Of a DNA stretch of 21,369 nucleotides, positions 1-7,206 are shown one piece after another (within the stretch, counting starts at the first letter, position 1; every line of letters begins with the position of its first letter). The stretch is from Nonomuraea sp. (lineage in GTDB: Bacteria; Actinomycetota; Actinomycetes; Streptosporangiales; Streptosporangiaceae). Under the pieces are notes generated by a model, which saw only the letters and a list, made by a program, of their open reading frames with translations, made no database searches and was not told where the DNA came from. Position numbers and translations under genes: made by a program. The stretch is taken from positions 1-21,369 of the forward strand of contig JABFVJ010000458.1 of assembly GCA_013362835.1 (NCBI GenBank), read 5' to 3'.

Positions 1-161
1 AAATCCGGAGCCGAGACCAGCCGAACACCTTGTAGACGGTCGCGCCCGACACAACCCGCTGGCGCGCTGACCACCGGAAACCCAGGATCGAGCCTCAGAA
101 GGCCGCCCGACCCCCTACCGGAGCGCACCCGCCGACTGCGCGGCCCGCTTCGTCCCAGGAC
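1..161. other. left-edge stretch, no gene recognised
   Basis: No open frame here has a recognisable family, start site or ribosome site. On the minus strand a short frame runs toward position 1 and could be the beginning of a gene lying mostly outside the window, but its translation resembles nothing I know. It lies beside two decayed genes, so it may be part of the same degenerate accessory patch. Confidence 0.4.
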
Positions 162-805
162 TCATTGAGTAAGACCGTATTGCCTGGCTAGCCGTGGAAG
201 ACACCGAACGAACTCCGCCTCGTCGTCGGGCTCTGCATGGAAGGTCAGAAAGGGAAACTTGCTGTGGACGCCTCGTGCGCGAACGGCCTCCCCCAAGCTG
301 TCCGTTTCGAGGCCGGTCACCCGCTTGTAGGGCTCGAAGGTGACGTAGGCGAAGGACTCGAAAGAGGGGTCGTCCTCACGCGGCCACAACTCTCGCCGGA
401 TACGCGTGACCCGCTTCAGCCGGAACCTGCCGTCCCTGGACCAGCTCGTCCGCTGGTGAGAGAAGTTCTTCGACAACTCGAGGACGCGCTGCACCTCCGG
501 CAGCTCCAGAATCCGATCAGGACAGTCGGCGACCTTCTCGAAGGACTCACGACCGCGACTGATCAGCCAGTTCACGAAGTATTCGAAGCCGTCGGACGAC
601 CCGAATCCGGTGATGGTCCAGAACACCGCGTACATGTCCCAGGAGCAGGCTCGATTGGCACACATCGTGAACCAGACTTCGTGTCCACGATCTCCTCGGC
701 GGACAGGCCGGAGAGATGATCCTCCAGCCACGCCACTCGCGCCTGCCGGGTGTCGGTCTCACCAGCCGACCGCGCCACCAATTCCCAGAAACCGTCAATG
801 TCCAC
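162..805 (-). pseudogene. DUF4240 domain protein, frameshifted
   Basis: The function is unknown; DUF4240 proteins are small cytoplasmic actinobacterial proteins. The gene is read in two frames. A GTG at 803-805 opens 41 codons beginning MDIDGFWELVARS and ending LSAEEIVD. The reading then has to move to the frame that continues WFTMCANRACSWDMY, GFGSSDGFEYFVNWLISRG and on to a TGA at 162-164. The family's signature (FWELI near the start, EEI followed by a Trp-rich stretch, then SDDGFxxFxxWLIxxGRE) is complete only when the two frames are joined. The join falls at about 678-685 and fits loss of one base; the intact product would be about 214 residues. It could be a sequencing error, but the neighbouring antitoxin-like gene is also broken, which favours real decay. 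Confident about the family, less so about the cause. Confidence 0.75.
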
Positions 806-901
806 AAGCCGTGATCATCGCACCTGGCGGACCTCTTGCCCAAGAGACACCGAACAGCGAGTCAACTCGTCGTTCGGCCATGCGAGACGCGTACTGATTC
901 T

Positions 902-1123
902 TACGTCGCCGGCCACCATCTGAAGGAACTGCGCAAGTCTGTCGGCAAGACGCAATCCGAGCTGCCGGCTGCTCTTGGAATCTCACAAGCACGCGTCTCT
1001 TAGATCGAGAACGGCGATCGGGACTCCATGGAACTCGAGCCCATCCGCGCTTACGCAGCTGCTCGCGGCGGCCACGTCGATGCGACCATCAGTGTCGGAC
1101 CTCACTCGGTACGAGTCGCTTGA
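902..1123 (+). pseudogene. XRE/HigA-type helix-turn-helix antitoxin remnant
   Basis: One frame reads YVAGHHLKELRKSVGKTQSE, then LPAALGISQARVS, a TAG at 1001-1003, then IENGDRDSMELEPIRAYAAA and on to a TGA at 1121-1123. This is the classical XRE helix-turn-helix of antitoxins paired with RelE/HigB-like toxins, where the position of the TAG is normally Gln or Lys (xRVSxIExGD). A CAG-to-TAG change would explain it. No start codon in this frame precedes the domain convincingly. The short reading MRDAY ending at a TGA (895-897) in another frame resembles the usual residues before the domain, so a second frameshift near 895 is possible. No toxin gene is visible on either side. Family call firm; the protein is almost certainly not made intact. 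Confidence 0.7.
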
Positions 1124-1245
1124 CGAAGAACCGCTCATCGAGCAGGCTTCCGCACTTCAACAACTGGCGGGCCATGACTCCGTGTGACAACCGACAGCGC
1201 ATTCAGGCGTGACGCATCGGCGACAGCGGCATGTGAGCTGGGGGT

Positions 1246-1265
1246 TCGGGGGCCGCGCCCCCCGA
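1246..1265 (-). terminator. hairpin downstream of acyl-CoA dehydrogenase
   Basis: TCGGGGG and CCCCCGA form a perfect 7-bp stem around a 6-nt loop, about 60 nt past the stop of the acyl-CoA dehydrogenase on the minus strand. There is no U-tract, as is usual in high-GC actinomycetes. It separates the housekeeping gene from the decayed accessory patch. Confidence 0.45.
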
Positions 1266-1327
1266 TGACACAGCCTGAGCTCCCATGCGCGAAGCACCCG
1301 ATGGCGAAGACCGGGCCTTGAAACCCC

Positions 1328-2491
1328 CTATTTGAGAAGCTGGCGGGCCATCACCACGCGCTGGATCTGGTTGGTGCCCTCGTAGATCTGGGTGATCTTG
1401 GCGTCGCGCATCATGCGTTCCACCGGGAAGTCCTTCGTGTACCCGTACCCGCCCAGAAGCTGCACCGCGTCCGTGGTGATCTCCATGGCCGCGTCGGAAG
1501 CGGCGCACTTCGCGGCGCTCGACAGGAACGTCAGGTCCTTCTGCGGCTGTCCGTGCATCGCCAGCTCCGACTTCGCCGCCGCGTGGTACGTCAGCTGCCT
1601 CGCCGCCTCCAGCTTCATCGCCATGTCGGCGATCATGAACTGGAGACCCTGGAAGTCGGCGATCGGGCGGCCGAACTGCTTGCGTTCCTTCACGTAGCCG
1701 ATCGCGTAGTCGAGGGCGCCCTGGGCGATGCCGAGCGCCTGGGCGGCGATGGTGACGCGGGTGTGGTCGAGGGTGGCGAGGGCGGTCTTGAAGCCGGTGC
1801 CGGGCTCGCCGATCATGCGGGACGCGGGGATGCGGACGTTCTCCAGGATGACCTGGCGGGTCGGAGAGCCCTTGATGCCGAGTTTCCTCTCCATGGGGCC
1901 GAAGGAGACGCCTTCGTCGGACTTCTCGACGACGAACGCGGAGATGCCGCGGGCGCCGGCGGTCGGGTCGGTCACCGCCATGAGCGTGTAGTACTCGGAG
2001 ACGCCGGCGTTGGTGATCCACATCTTGGTGCCGTTGAGCACGTAGTGGTCGCCGTCGAGGACCGCGCGGGTCCTCATCGCGGCGGCGTCCGAGCCCGCCT
2101 CGGGCTCCGACAGCGCGTACGAGAACATCGCCTCGCCCCTCGCCACCGGCGTCAGGTAGCGGTGCTTGAGCTCCTCCGAGGCGGAGAGCAGGAGCGGGAC
2201 CGTCCCCAGCTTGTTGACGGCGGGGATGAGCGAGGACGACGCGCAGGCCCGCGCCACCTCCTCGATGACGATCACGGTGGCCAGCGCGTCGGCCCCGGCT
2301 CCCCCGTACTCCTCGGGGACGTGGACGGCGTGCAGGTCGGCCGCGACGAGGGACTTGTAGACGTCCCAGGAGAACTCTTCGGTCTCGTCCGCCTCCGCCG
2401 CGTGCGGGGCGATCTTCTCGTCGGCCAGGGCTCGGACCGACTCCCGGAGCATGTCGTGCTCTTCGGCGGGCGCATAGAGAGGGAAGCTCAT
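1328..2491 (-). CDS. acyl-CoA dehydrogenase
   Basis: A 387-residue FAD flavoenzyme of full family length that oxidises acyl-CoA to trans-2-enoyl-CoA in the cytoplasm, passing electrons to electron-transfer flavoprotein. The N-terminal helical domain (about 1-120) is followed by the middle beta-barrel with the flavin-contact motif YALSEPEAGSDAA and WITNAG (about 125-160). The C-terminal helical domain contains ERKQFGRPI, LLGGYGYTKDFPVERMMRDA and IYEGTNQIQ. Glu in YEGTNQ (about residue 371) is at the place of the catalytic base of medium/short-chain enzymes. Chain-length or branched-chain specificity cannot be read from sequence. The ATG at 2489-2491 has no Shine-Dalgarno upstream, but a TAGTAT -10-like hexamer ends 7 nt before it, which suggests a leaderless message. 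It is divergent from the UDP-glucose dehydrogenase gene. Confidence 0.93.
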   Translation of the reverse strand: MSFPLYAPAEEHDMLRESVRALADEKIAPHAAEADETEEFSWDVYKSLVAADLHAVHVPEEYGGAGADALATVIVIEEVARACASSSLIPAVNKLGTVPLLLSASEELKHRYLTPVARGEAMFSYALSEPEAGSDAAAMRTRAVLDGDHYVLNGTKMWITNAGVSEYYTLMAVTDPTAGARGISAFVVEKSDEGVSFGPMERKLGIKGSPTRQVILENVRIPASRMIGEPGTGFKTALATLDHTRVTIAAQALGIAQGALDYAIGYVKERKQFGRPIADFQGLQFMIADMAMKLEAARQLTYHAAAKSELAMHGQPQKDLTFLSSAAKCAASDAAMEITTDAVQLLGGYGYTKDFPVERMMRDAKITQIYEGTNQIQRVVMARQLLK

Positions 2492-2498
2492 GCATCAG

Positions 2499-2504
2499 AT
2501 ACTA
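2499..2504 (-). promoter_or_regulatory. -10 element of a likely leaderless promoter
   Basis: On the minus strand TAGTAT sits 7 nt before the ATG of the acyl-CoA dehydrogenase, so transcription would begin at or next to the start codon. No ribosome site exists in between. No good -35 hexamer is visible (GGTAAC at 17-nt spacing is weak). Confidence 0.45.
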
Positions 2505-2615
2505 GGACGTCCGACCATCTTGTTACCAGCTAGTACGGTTTGCGAAGAGGTGCAGGTGGCACGAAGGAGGTAGCGAGGGCCGGTAACATGCCTGGCGATC
2601 GAAAGGAGCTCGCTC

Positions 2616-3929
2616 GTGCCATATCGCCTCACGGTGATCGGGACCGGATACCTGGGCATCACGCATGCGGCATGCATGGCGGATCTCGGATTCGAAGTCC
2701 TGGGCCTCGACATTGACGCGGACAAGATCCGCCGGCTGAACAACGGTGAGCTCCCCATCCACGAGCCCGGGCTGGAACCCGTGCTCCGCCGTGGGCTCGA
2801 CTCCGGCCGCCTTCGCTTCACCAGTTCCTACGAAGAGGTCGCCGCCTTCGGCGACGTGCACTTCATCTGCGTCGGCACGCCCCAGAAGAAGGGCGAGTAC
2901 GCCGCGGACGTCACGTACATGGACAACGCCGTCGAGTCGCTCGCGCCGCTTCTCGACCGCGAGTGCCTGGTCGTCGGCAAGTCCACCGTGCCGGTCGGCA
3001 CCGCCGGGCGGCTCGCCGACAAGCTCGCCCGCCTGGCCCCCGCCGGCGTCGGCGTCGAGCTGGCGTGGAACCCGGAGTTCCTGCGCGAGGGCTTCGCCGT
3101 GGAGGACACGCTCCACCCCGACCGCATCGTGATCGGCGTGCGTTCTGAGCGGGCCGAGAAGATGCTGCGCGAGGTCTACGAGCCGCTCGGGGACGTCCCG
3201 TTCGTGGTGACCGACTTCGCGACGTCGGAGCTGGTCAAGACGGCGGCGAACGCCTTCCTCGCCACCAAGATCTCCTTCATCAACGCGATGGCCGAGGTCT
3301 GCGAGGCCGCCCACGCCGACGTCAAGCAGCTCTCGGAGGCCCTGTCGTACGACGACCGCATCGGCGGCCGCTACCTCAACGCCGGGCTCGGGTTCGGCGG
3401 CGGCTGCCTGCCCAAGGACATCAGGGCCTTCATGGCACGGGCCGGCGAGCTCGGGGCCGACCAGGCGCTGACGTTCCTGCGCGAGGTCGACGCGATCAAC
3501 ATGCGCCGCCGGGCCCGCATGGTCGACCTGGCCAGGGAGCTGGCGGGCGGCTCGTTCCACGGGTGCACGGTCGGCGTCCTGGGCGCGGCCTTCAAGCCGA
3601 ACTCGGACGACATTCGCGACTCGCCCGCTCTCGACGTCGCCGTGACGATCGGCCACCAGGGCGGACAGGTCACCGTCTACGACCCGATCGCGCTCGACAA
3701 CGCACGCAAGGCCCACCCCGAGCTGAACTACGGCGAGTCGGCCGTTGAGGCGGTTCGCGGGGCACATGTGGTGCTGCTGCTCACCGAATGGCAGGAGTTC
3801 CTCGAACTCGACCCCGAGGAGCTGGGCGCGGCGGTCGCGAGCCGGCGCATCGTCGACGGCCGCAACGCCCTCAACGCCGAGGCCTGGCGCTCGGCCGGCT
3901 GGCACTACCGAGCGCTCGGCCGCCCGTGA
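2616..3929 (+). CDS. ugd: UDP-glucose 6-dehydrogenase
   Basis: A 437-residue cytoplasmic enzyme that oxidises UDP-glucose twice with NAD+ to UDP-glucuronate, a precursor for cell-surface polysaccharides and uronic or pentose sugars. The N-terminal Rossmann domain opens with VIGTGYLG (about 8-15). VGTPQ and KSTVPVGT follow, then NPEFLREG. The catalytic cysteine is Cys264 in FGGGCLPKD. The C-terminal UDP-binding domain contains GAAFKPNSDDIRDSPA. The GTG start is set by AAAGGAG at 2602-2608, 7 nt upstream. A UDP-ManNAc/GDP-mannose dehydrogenase is the only close alternative; the GFGGGCLPKD context favours UDP-glucose. A perfect inverted repeat follows the gene. Confidence 0.92.
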   Translation: MPYRLTVIGTGYLGITHAACMADLGFEVLGLDIDADKIRRLNNGELPIHEPGLEPVLRRGLDSGRLRFTSSYEEVAAFGDVHFICVGTPQKKGEYAADVTYMDNAVESLAPLLDRECLVVGKSTVPVGTAGRLADKLARLAPAGVGVELAWNPEFLREGFAVEDTLHPDRIVIGVRSERAEKMLREVYEPLGDVPFVVTDFATSELVKTAANAFLATKISFINAMAEVCEAAHADVKQLSEALSYDDRIGGRYLNAGLGFGGGCLPKDIRAFMARAGELGADQALTFLREVDAINMRRRARMVDLARELAGGSFHGCTVGVLGAAFKPNSDDIRDSPALDVAVTIGHQGGQVTVYDPIALDNARKAHPELNYGESAVEAVRGAHVVLLLTEWQEFLELDPEELGAAVASRRIVDGRNALNAEAWRSAGWHYRALGRP

Positions 3930-3937
3930 CCTGATCT

Positions 3938-3968
3938 CAGGGCGCCCGCGGACCTCCCGGGCGCCCTG
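3938..3968. terminator. bidirectional terminator hairpin between ugd and purE
   Basis: CAGGGCGCCCG (3938-3948) and CGGGCGCCCTG (3958-3968) are perfect complements with a 9-nt loop. The hairpin fills the 44-bp gap between the convergent ugd and purE stops, so it can serve both. No U-run. Confidence 0.75.
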
Positions 3969-3973
3969 GGCGT

Positions 3974-4468
3974 TCAGAGGTTCGCGGCCTCCGCGCGCAG
4001 TTTCTCGCCCTTGGCGTAGGCCTGCTCCTTGAGCCGCCCCTGGAACTCCTCCATCCGCTCGCGCAGCGCCGCGTCTGACGCCCCGAGGATCCGTACGGCG
4101 AGGAGCCCCGCGTTACGCGCCCCGCCCACCGCGACCGTGGCCACCGGCACCCCGGCGGGCATCTGGACGATCGACAACAAAGAGTCCATGCCGTCGAGGT
4201 ACTTCAGCGGCACCGGCACCCCGATCACCGGCAGCGGCGTCACCGAGGCCAGCATCCCGGGCAGGTGGGCCGCCCCGCCGGCCCCGGCGATGATCACCCG
4301 GATGCCGCGCGAGGCCGCCTGACGGCCGTAGTCGATCATCTCGACCGGCATGCGGTGGGCCGAGACCACGTCCGCCTCGAACGGCACCCCGAACTCCGCC
4401 ACCGCCTCGGCGGCCGCCTTCATCACCGGCCAGTCGGAATCCGACCCCATGACGATCCCGATCTTCAC
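3974..4468 (-). CDS. purE: N5-carboxyaminoimidazole ribonucleotide mutase (PurE)
   Basis: Converts N5-CAIR to CAIR in de novo purine synthesis, as the partner of PurK. At 164 residues it has the usual class I PurE length. Motifs are GSDSDW (about 9-14), SAHRMP (about 41-46) with the catalytic His, and [11 protein letters not shown] (about 72-82), followed by [20 protein letters not shown]. The GTG start at 4466-4468 overlaps the TGA of a 24-codon ORF by 4 nt (GTGA), and its AAGGAGG ribosome site lies inside that ORF. Together with the purK overlap this indicates a translationally coupled minus-strand unit. Confidence 0.95.
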   Translation of the reverse strand: MKIGIVMGSDSDWPVMKAAAEAVAEFGVPFEADVVSAHRMPVEMIDYGRQAASRGIRVIIAGAGGAAHLPGMLASVTPLPVIGVPVPLKYLDGMDSLLSIVQMPAGVPVATVAVGGARNAGLLAVRILGASDAALRERMEEFQGRLKEQAYAKGEKLRAEAANL

Positions 4469-4539
4469 TTGGCCTCCTTCGCCGGACGCGTGAAGATCAC
4501 GATGCTGCGTCTGATGGTTCGTTCGCTTCGCTCTCTCAT
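4465..4539 (-). CDS. possible 24-residue small ORF linking purK and purE
   Basis: ATG at 4537-4539 overlaps the purK stop as ATGA, and the TGA at 4465-4467 overlaps the purE start as GTGA, so the ORF exactly fills the gap with two 4-nt overlaps. GGGGAG lies 5 nt before its ATG inside the end of purK. The product starts [11 protein letters not shown] and is strongly basic, with a short hydrophobic run (IVIF); no family is recognised. It may be a real peptide, a leader whose translation delivers ribosomes to purE, or a chance frame. The exact overlaps at both ends are the reason to list it. Confidence 0.4.
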   Translation of the reverse strand: MRERSERTIRRSIVIFTRPAKEAK

Positions 4540-5684
4540 GTGTACTCCCCGGTCATGAGGTAGACGGCGGCGTGGTGGGCGCGGGCGCGGACCTTGTCCA
4601 GGTCCGTGCCGAGAGCGGTGACATGGCCGATCTTGCGGCCCGGACGCACTTCCTTGCCGTAGAAGTGCAGCTTGATGCCGGGGTCGTGGGCCAGGACGTG
4701 CTCGTAGCGCTTGAACAGGTCGGGGTCGTCGCCGCCCAGCAGGTTGGCCATGACGACGACGGGAGCGGTCATCGTGGGCGAGCCGAGCGGCAGGTCGAGC
4801 ACGGCCCGCAGATGCTGCTCGAACTGGGACGTGGTCGCGCCCTCGATCGTCCAGTGGCCGCTGTTGTGGGGGCGCATGGCCAGCTCGTTGACCACGAGGC
4901 CGTCGGCGGTCTGGAACAGCTCCACCGCGAGCAGCCCGGTCACGCCCAGCTCGTGGGCGATCTTCAGGCCGATGCGCTGGGCCACGGCCGCGTCCTCGGG
5001 GTCGAGGCCGGGGGCGGGCGCGAGCACTTCCACGCAGATGCCGTCCTGCTGCACGGTCTCCACGACCGGGTAGCTGACGCCCTGGCCGTGGGGCGAGCGG
5101 GCCACCAGCACCGCGAGCTCCCGCTCGAACGGCACGAACGCCTCGGCCATCAGCTCCACGCCGGTGGCGAACGCCTCGGCCGCCTCCTTGGGATCGCGGC
5201 AGACCCACACGCCGCGCCCGTCGTAGCCGCCGCGCACCGCCTTCAGCACCACCGGCCAGCCGTGCTCGTCGGCGAACGCCGAGACGTCGCCGACGGACGA
5301 GAGCCTGGCCCAGGCGGGGCAGGGCGCCCCGATCGCGGTCAGCCGCTCGCGCATGACCGCCTTGTCCTGGGCGTGCACGAGCGCGTCGGCGCCCGGGTGG
5401 ACGGCGTGGCCCTCGGCGGCCAGCGCCCTGATGTGCTCGGTCGGCACGTGTTCGTGGTCGAACGTGATCGCGTCGCAGCCCTGCGCGAACGCGCGCAGGT
5501 CGTCGAGGTCGCGGTAGTCGCCGATGCGGGTGTCGACGATCACCCGCGCGGCGCTCTCTCCAGGGGCGCCCGCCAGCACCCTCAGCTCGACTCCGAGTGC
5601 GATCGCCGGCGGCTGCGTCATCCGGGCGAGCTGACCCGCGCCGACCATGCCGACGACCGGCCCGATGGGACTGTAGGAACTCAC
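4536..5684 (-). CDS. purK: N5-carboxyaminoimidazole ribonucleotide synthase (PurK)
   Basis: ATP-grasp enzyme making N5-CAIR from AIR, bicarbonate and ATP, the step before PurE. The 382 residues match the family. The N-terminal domain has [13 protein letters not shown] (about 9-22) and ITFDHEHVP. The ATP-grasp core has [16 protein letters not shown] and a metal/ATP site ending [18 protein letters not shown]. The C-terminal domain contains NLLGGD and [18 protein letters not shown]. The GTG start (5682-5684) has no clear ribosome site. The lipoprotein gene ends 43 nt upstream on the same strand, so cotranscription is plausible. Confidence 0.94.
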   Translation of the reverse strand: MSSYSPIGPVVGMVGAGQLARMTQPPAIALGVELRVLAGAPGESAARVIVDTRIGDYRDLDDLRAFAQGCDAITFDHEHVPTEHIRALAAEGHAVHPGADALVHAQDKAVMRERLTAIGAPCPAWARLSSVGDVSAFADEHGWPVVLKAVRGGYDGRGVWVCRDPKEAAEAFATGVELMAEAFVPFERELAVLVARSPHGQGVSYPVVETVQQDGICVEVLAPAPGLDPEDAAVAQRIGLKIAHELGVTGLLAVELFQTADGLVVNELAMRPHNSGHWTIEGATTSQFEQHLRAVLDLPLGSPTMTAPVVVMANLLGGDDPDLFKRYEHVLAHDPGIKLHFYGKEVRPGRKIGHVTALGTDLDKVRARAHHAAVYLMTGEYT

Positions 5685-5727
5685 GTGAGGTGAGCTTACC
5701 GGGACGGAACGACTACCCCGTCGGCTG

Positions 5728-6501
5728 TCAACTCGCGCGCGCCCTGCGCAGCCCGAGCGTCCTGATCGTGTTGCCCTCGCCGACGACGCTCGCCATCACC
5801 ACCAGGTCCGTCCGCTTTTCTCCGTACGTGAGCCGCAGCGCGTCGAAGACCAGCACGGAGTCGCCGGTCAGCGGGATCGTCAGGGAGCGGGTGCCGTACA
5901 GCTCGACGTCGGCGTGCTGCCTGGTCACGTCCTTGAGCAGGGCGCGCATGGGGTCGCCGGCCGGAAACCGCACACCGCCGACCCCGGCCGGGTCGGTGAG
6001 GTACGTGAGGTGCCGCTGGGGCACCAGGCGGGCCAGCCTGAGCAGCGACGACGGCGGCTCGCCCGCCTCCCGCTCGCGCTCCCCGCGCACGGGGACGGGC
6101 CCCGCGCCCAGCCGCCAGCGGCCGTCTTCCAGGAAGAACAGGTAGTAGGCGGGCGAGGGCTCGCGGGTCAGCGCGGCGAACCAGTCGCCCTCGTCGGGCA
6201 GCACGTAGACGGGGTCGCCCGGACGGGCTGGACGGCCGTTCCGGGTCGCCTCGCAGGCACGGCCGCCCAGCGTCCGCTCCGCCCACGTGGTCAGGTCCTC
6301 GACGGCGGCGCAGTCTCGCCGCTGCCAGGCCGCGTCCAGCTGCCCGAGCAGTGAGAACGCCTGCTCGGCCGTCGCCGGGTCGACCCGTGGGGCGGCTGCC
6401 GGAGCAGGCGTGCGGTCCTCCTGGAGCACCGGCGCGCCGCCGGTCGTGCCACAGCCCCCTACGAGCAGGGCGAGCACGAGCGCGAGCAGTCGAAGCGGCA
6501 C
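5728..6501 (-). CDS. predicted lipoprotein of unknown function
   Basis: A 257-residue exported protein. The N-terminus PLRLLALVLALLVGGC is a lipoprotein signal with the modified cysteine at residue 17, followed by a Gly/Pro/Ala-rich linker (18-40). The mature domain has two Cys (about 64 and 82) that could pair, and motifs PVYVLPDEGDWFAAL and AYYLFFLEDGRWRLG. I recognise no enzyme family. The GTG start at 6499-6501 has GGGAG 6 nt upstream. It precedes purK on the same strand, but nothing suggests a role in purine synthesis, so the linkage may be only positional. Confidence 0.8.
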   Translation of the reverse strand: MPLRLLALVLALLVGGCGTTGGAPVLQEDRTPAPAAAPRVDPATAEQAFSLLGQLDAAWQRRDCAAVEDLTTWAERTLGGRACEATRNGRPARPGDPVYVLPDEGDWFAALTREPSPAYYLFFLEDGRWRLGAGPVPVRGEREREAGEPPSSLLRLARLVPQRHLTYLTDPAGVGGVRFPAGDPMRALLKDVTRQHADVELYGTRSLTIPLTGDSVLVFDALRLTYGEKRTDLVVMASVVGEGNTIRTLGLRRARAS

Positions 6502-6545
6502 AGGTGGCTCCCGGGAGGGCGGCCGTCTGGAGCGGCAGGGCCGAC

Positions 6546-6566
6546 ATCGCGGGACGTGCCCGCGAT
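6546..6566. repeat. inverted repeat in the lipoprotein leader region
   Basis: ATCGCGGG and CCCGCGAT form a perfect 8-bp stem around a 5-nt loop, 45 nt upstream of the lipoprotein start. It could be an operator or a 5' UTR hairpin. Confidence 0.4.
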
Positions 6567-6578
6567 CTGAACGGCAGC

Positions 6579-6603
6579 GTAATGCCCATCATTCGGTAAT
6601 GCC
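6579..6603. repeat. direct repeat GTAATGCC x2
   Basis: GTAATGCC occurs at 6579-6586 and 6596-6603, 17 bp start to start, between the divergent lipoprotein and GtrA genes. It may be a regulator site; no known consensus is recognised. Confidence 0.35.
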
Positions 6604-6729
6604 GCTCATAAGCCGATATTTCTAGAAGTGGTCTTTGCACGGTATGTTCAGCCGCCTGACACCGGCCGTACGACATCGCCGGTACGCTGGGGTGGTCAGG
6701 CCCGACTAGGGAAAGGACCGAGCGCAGAC

Positions 6730-7206
6730 GTGGAGTTTGCCAAGCGCCTCTACCAGCGGTTCGAGTCCCTGGTTCATGAGCTGGCCAAGTTCGGCAGCAT
6801 CGGGGCCGTCGCCTTCCTGCTCGACACGGGTGTCTACAACCTCTTCCTGCTCGGCTTCGAGTGGGGGCCGCTCACCTCGAAGGTCGTCGCGACCACGCTG
6901 TCGGCGACCTTCGCCTACGCGGGCAACCGCTTCTGGACCTTCCGGCACCGCGAGCAGAGCGGCCTCGGCCGCGAATACTTCCTGTTCTTCCTGCTCAACG
7001 GCATCGCCCTGCTGTTCGGCCTGCTGGTGATCGGCTTCACCAAATACACCCTCCACCTCCACGACGGCCTGAGCCTCAACATCGCCAACTTCGCCGGCGT
7101 CGGGCTCGGCACCCTCTTCCGCTACTGGTCGTACAAGAAGTGGGTGTTCCTGGAGGCCACCGAGCCCATCCCGGTCGAGCTGCCCGAGGTCAGGCAGGAC
7201 CGCTGA
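6730..7206 (+). CDS. GtrA-family membrane protein
   Basis: A 158-residue integral membrane protein of the GtrA/DPMS family. Members are thought to help move or position polyprenyl-linked sugars in O-antigen, teichoic acid or arabinogalactan modification. Four hydrophobic segments are visible: FGSIGAVAFLLDTGVYNLFL, the stretch around VVATTLSATFAYAGNRFWTF, YFLFFLLNGIALLFGLLVIG, and IANFAGVGLGTLFRYWSYKK. The family hallmarks NRFWTFR and FRYWSYKKWVF are present. The frame is open upstream to 6628, but the GTG at 6730 fits the family N-terminus (EFAKRLYQRF) and has AAAGGA at 6712-6717, a slightly long 12-nt spacing. The 3' end overlaps the convergent histidine kinase gene by 17 bp. Confidence 0.85.
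   Translation: MEFAKRLYQRFESLVHELAKFGSIGAVAFLLDTGVYNLFLLGFEWGPLTSKVVATTLSATFAYAGNRFWTFRHREQSGLGREYFLFFLLNGIALLFGLLVIGFTKYTLHLHDGLSLNIANFAGVGLGTLFRYWSYKKWVFLEATEPIPVELPEVRQDR

Noticed and set aside
833..846. Palindrome CTCTTG-CC-CAAGAG between the two pseudogenes
   Set aside because: Short and isolated between decayed genes; no supporting promoter element, so not listed as a feature.
2523..3905. A 460-codon minus-strand frame opposite ugd
   Set aside because: It mirrors a clearly conserved dehydrogenase and its translation looks like nothing but antisense of GC-rich codons.
5726..5731. TTGACA on the minus strand upstream of purK as a -35 element
   Set aside because: It overlaps the lipoprotein stop codon and no -10 hexamer lies 16-19 nt downstream.
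6656..6688. CTGACA and TACGCT as a gtrA promoter
   Set aside because: The spacing is 21 nt, too long for a normal sigma-70-type promoter.
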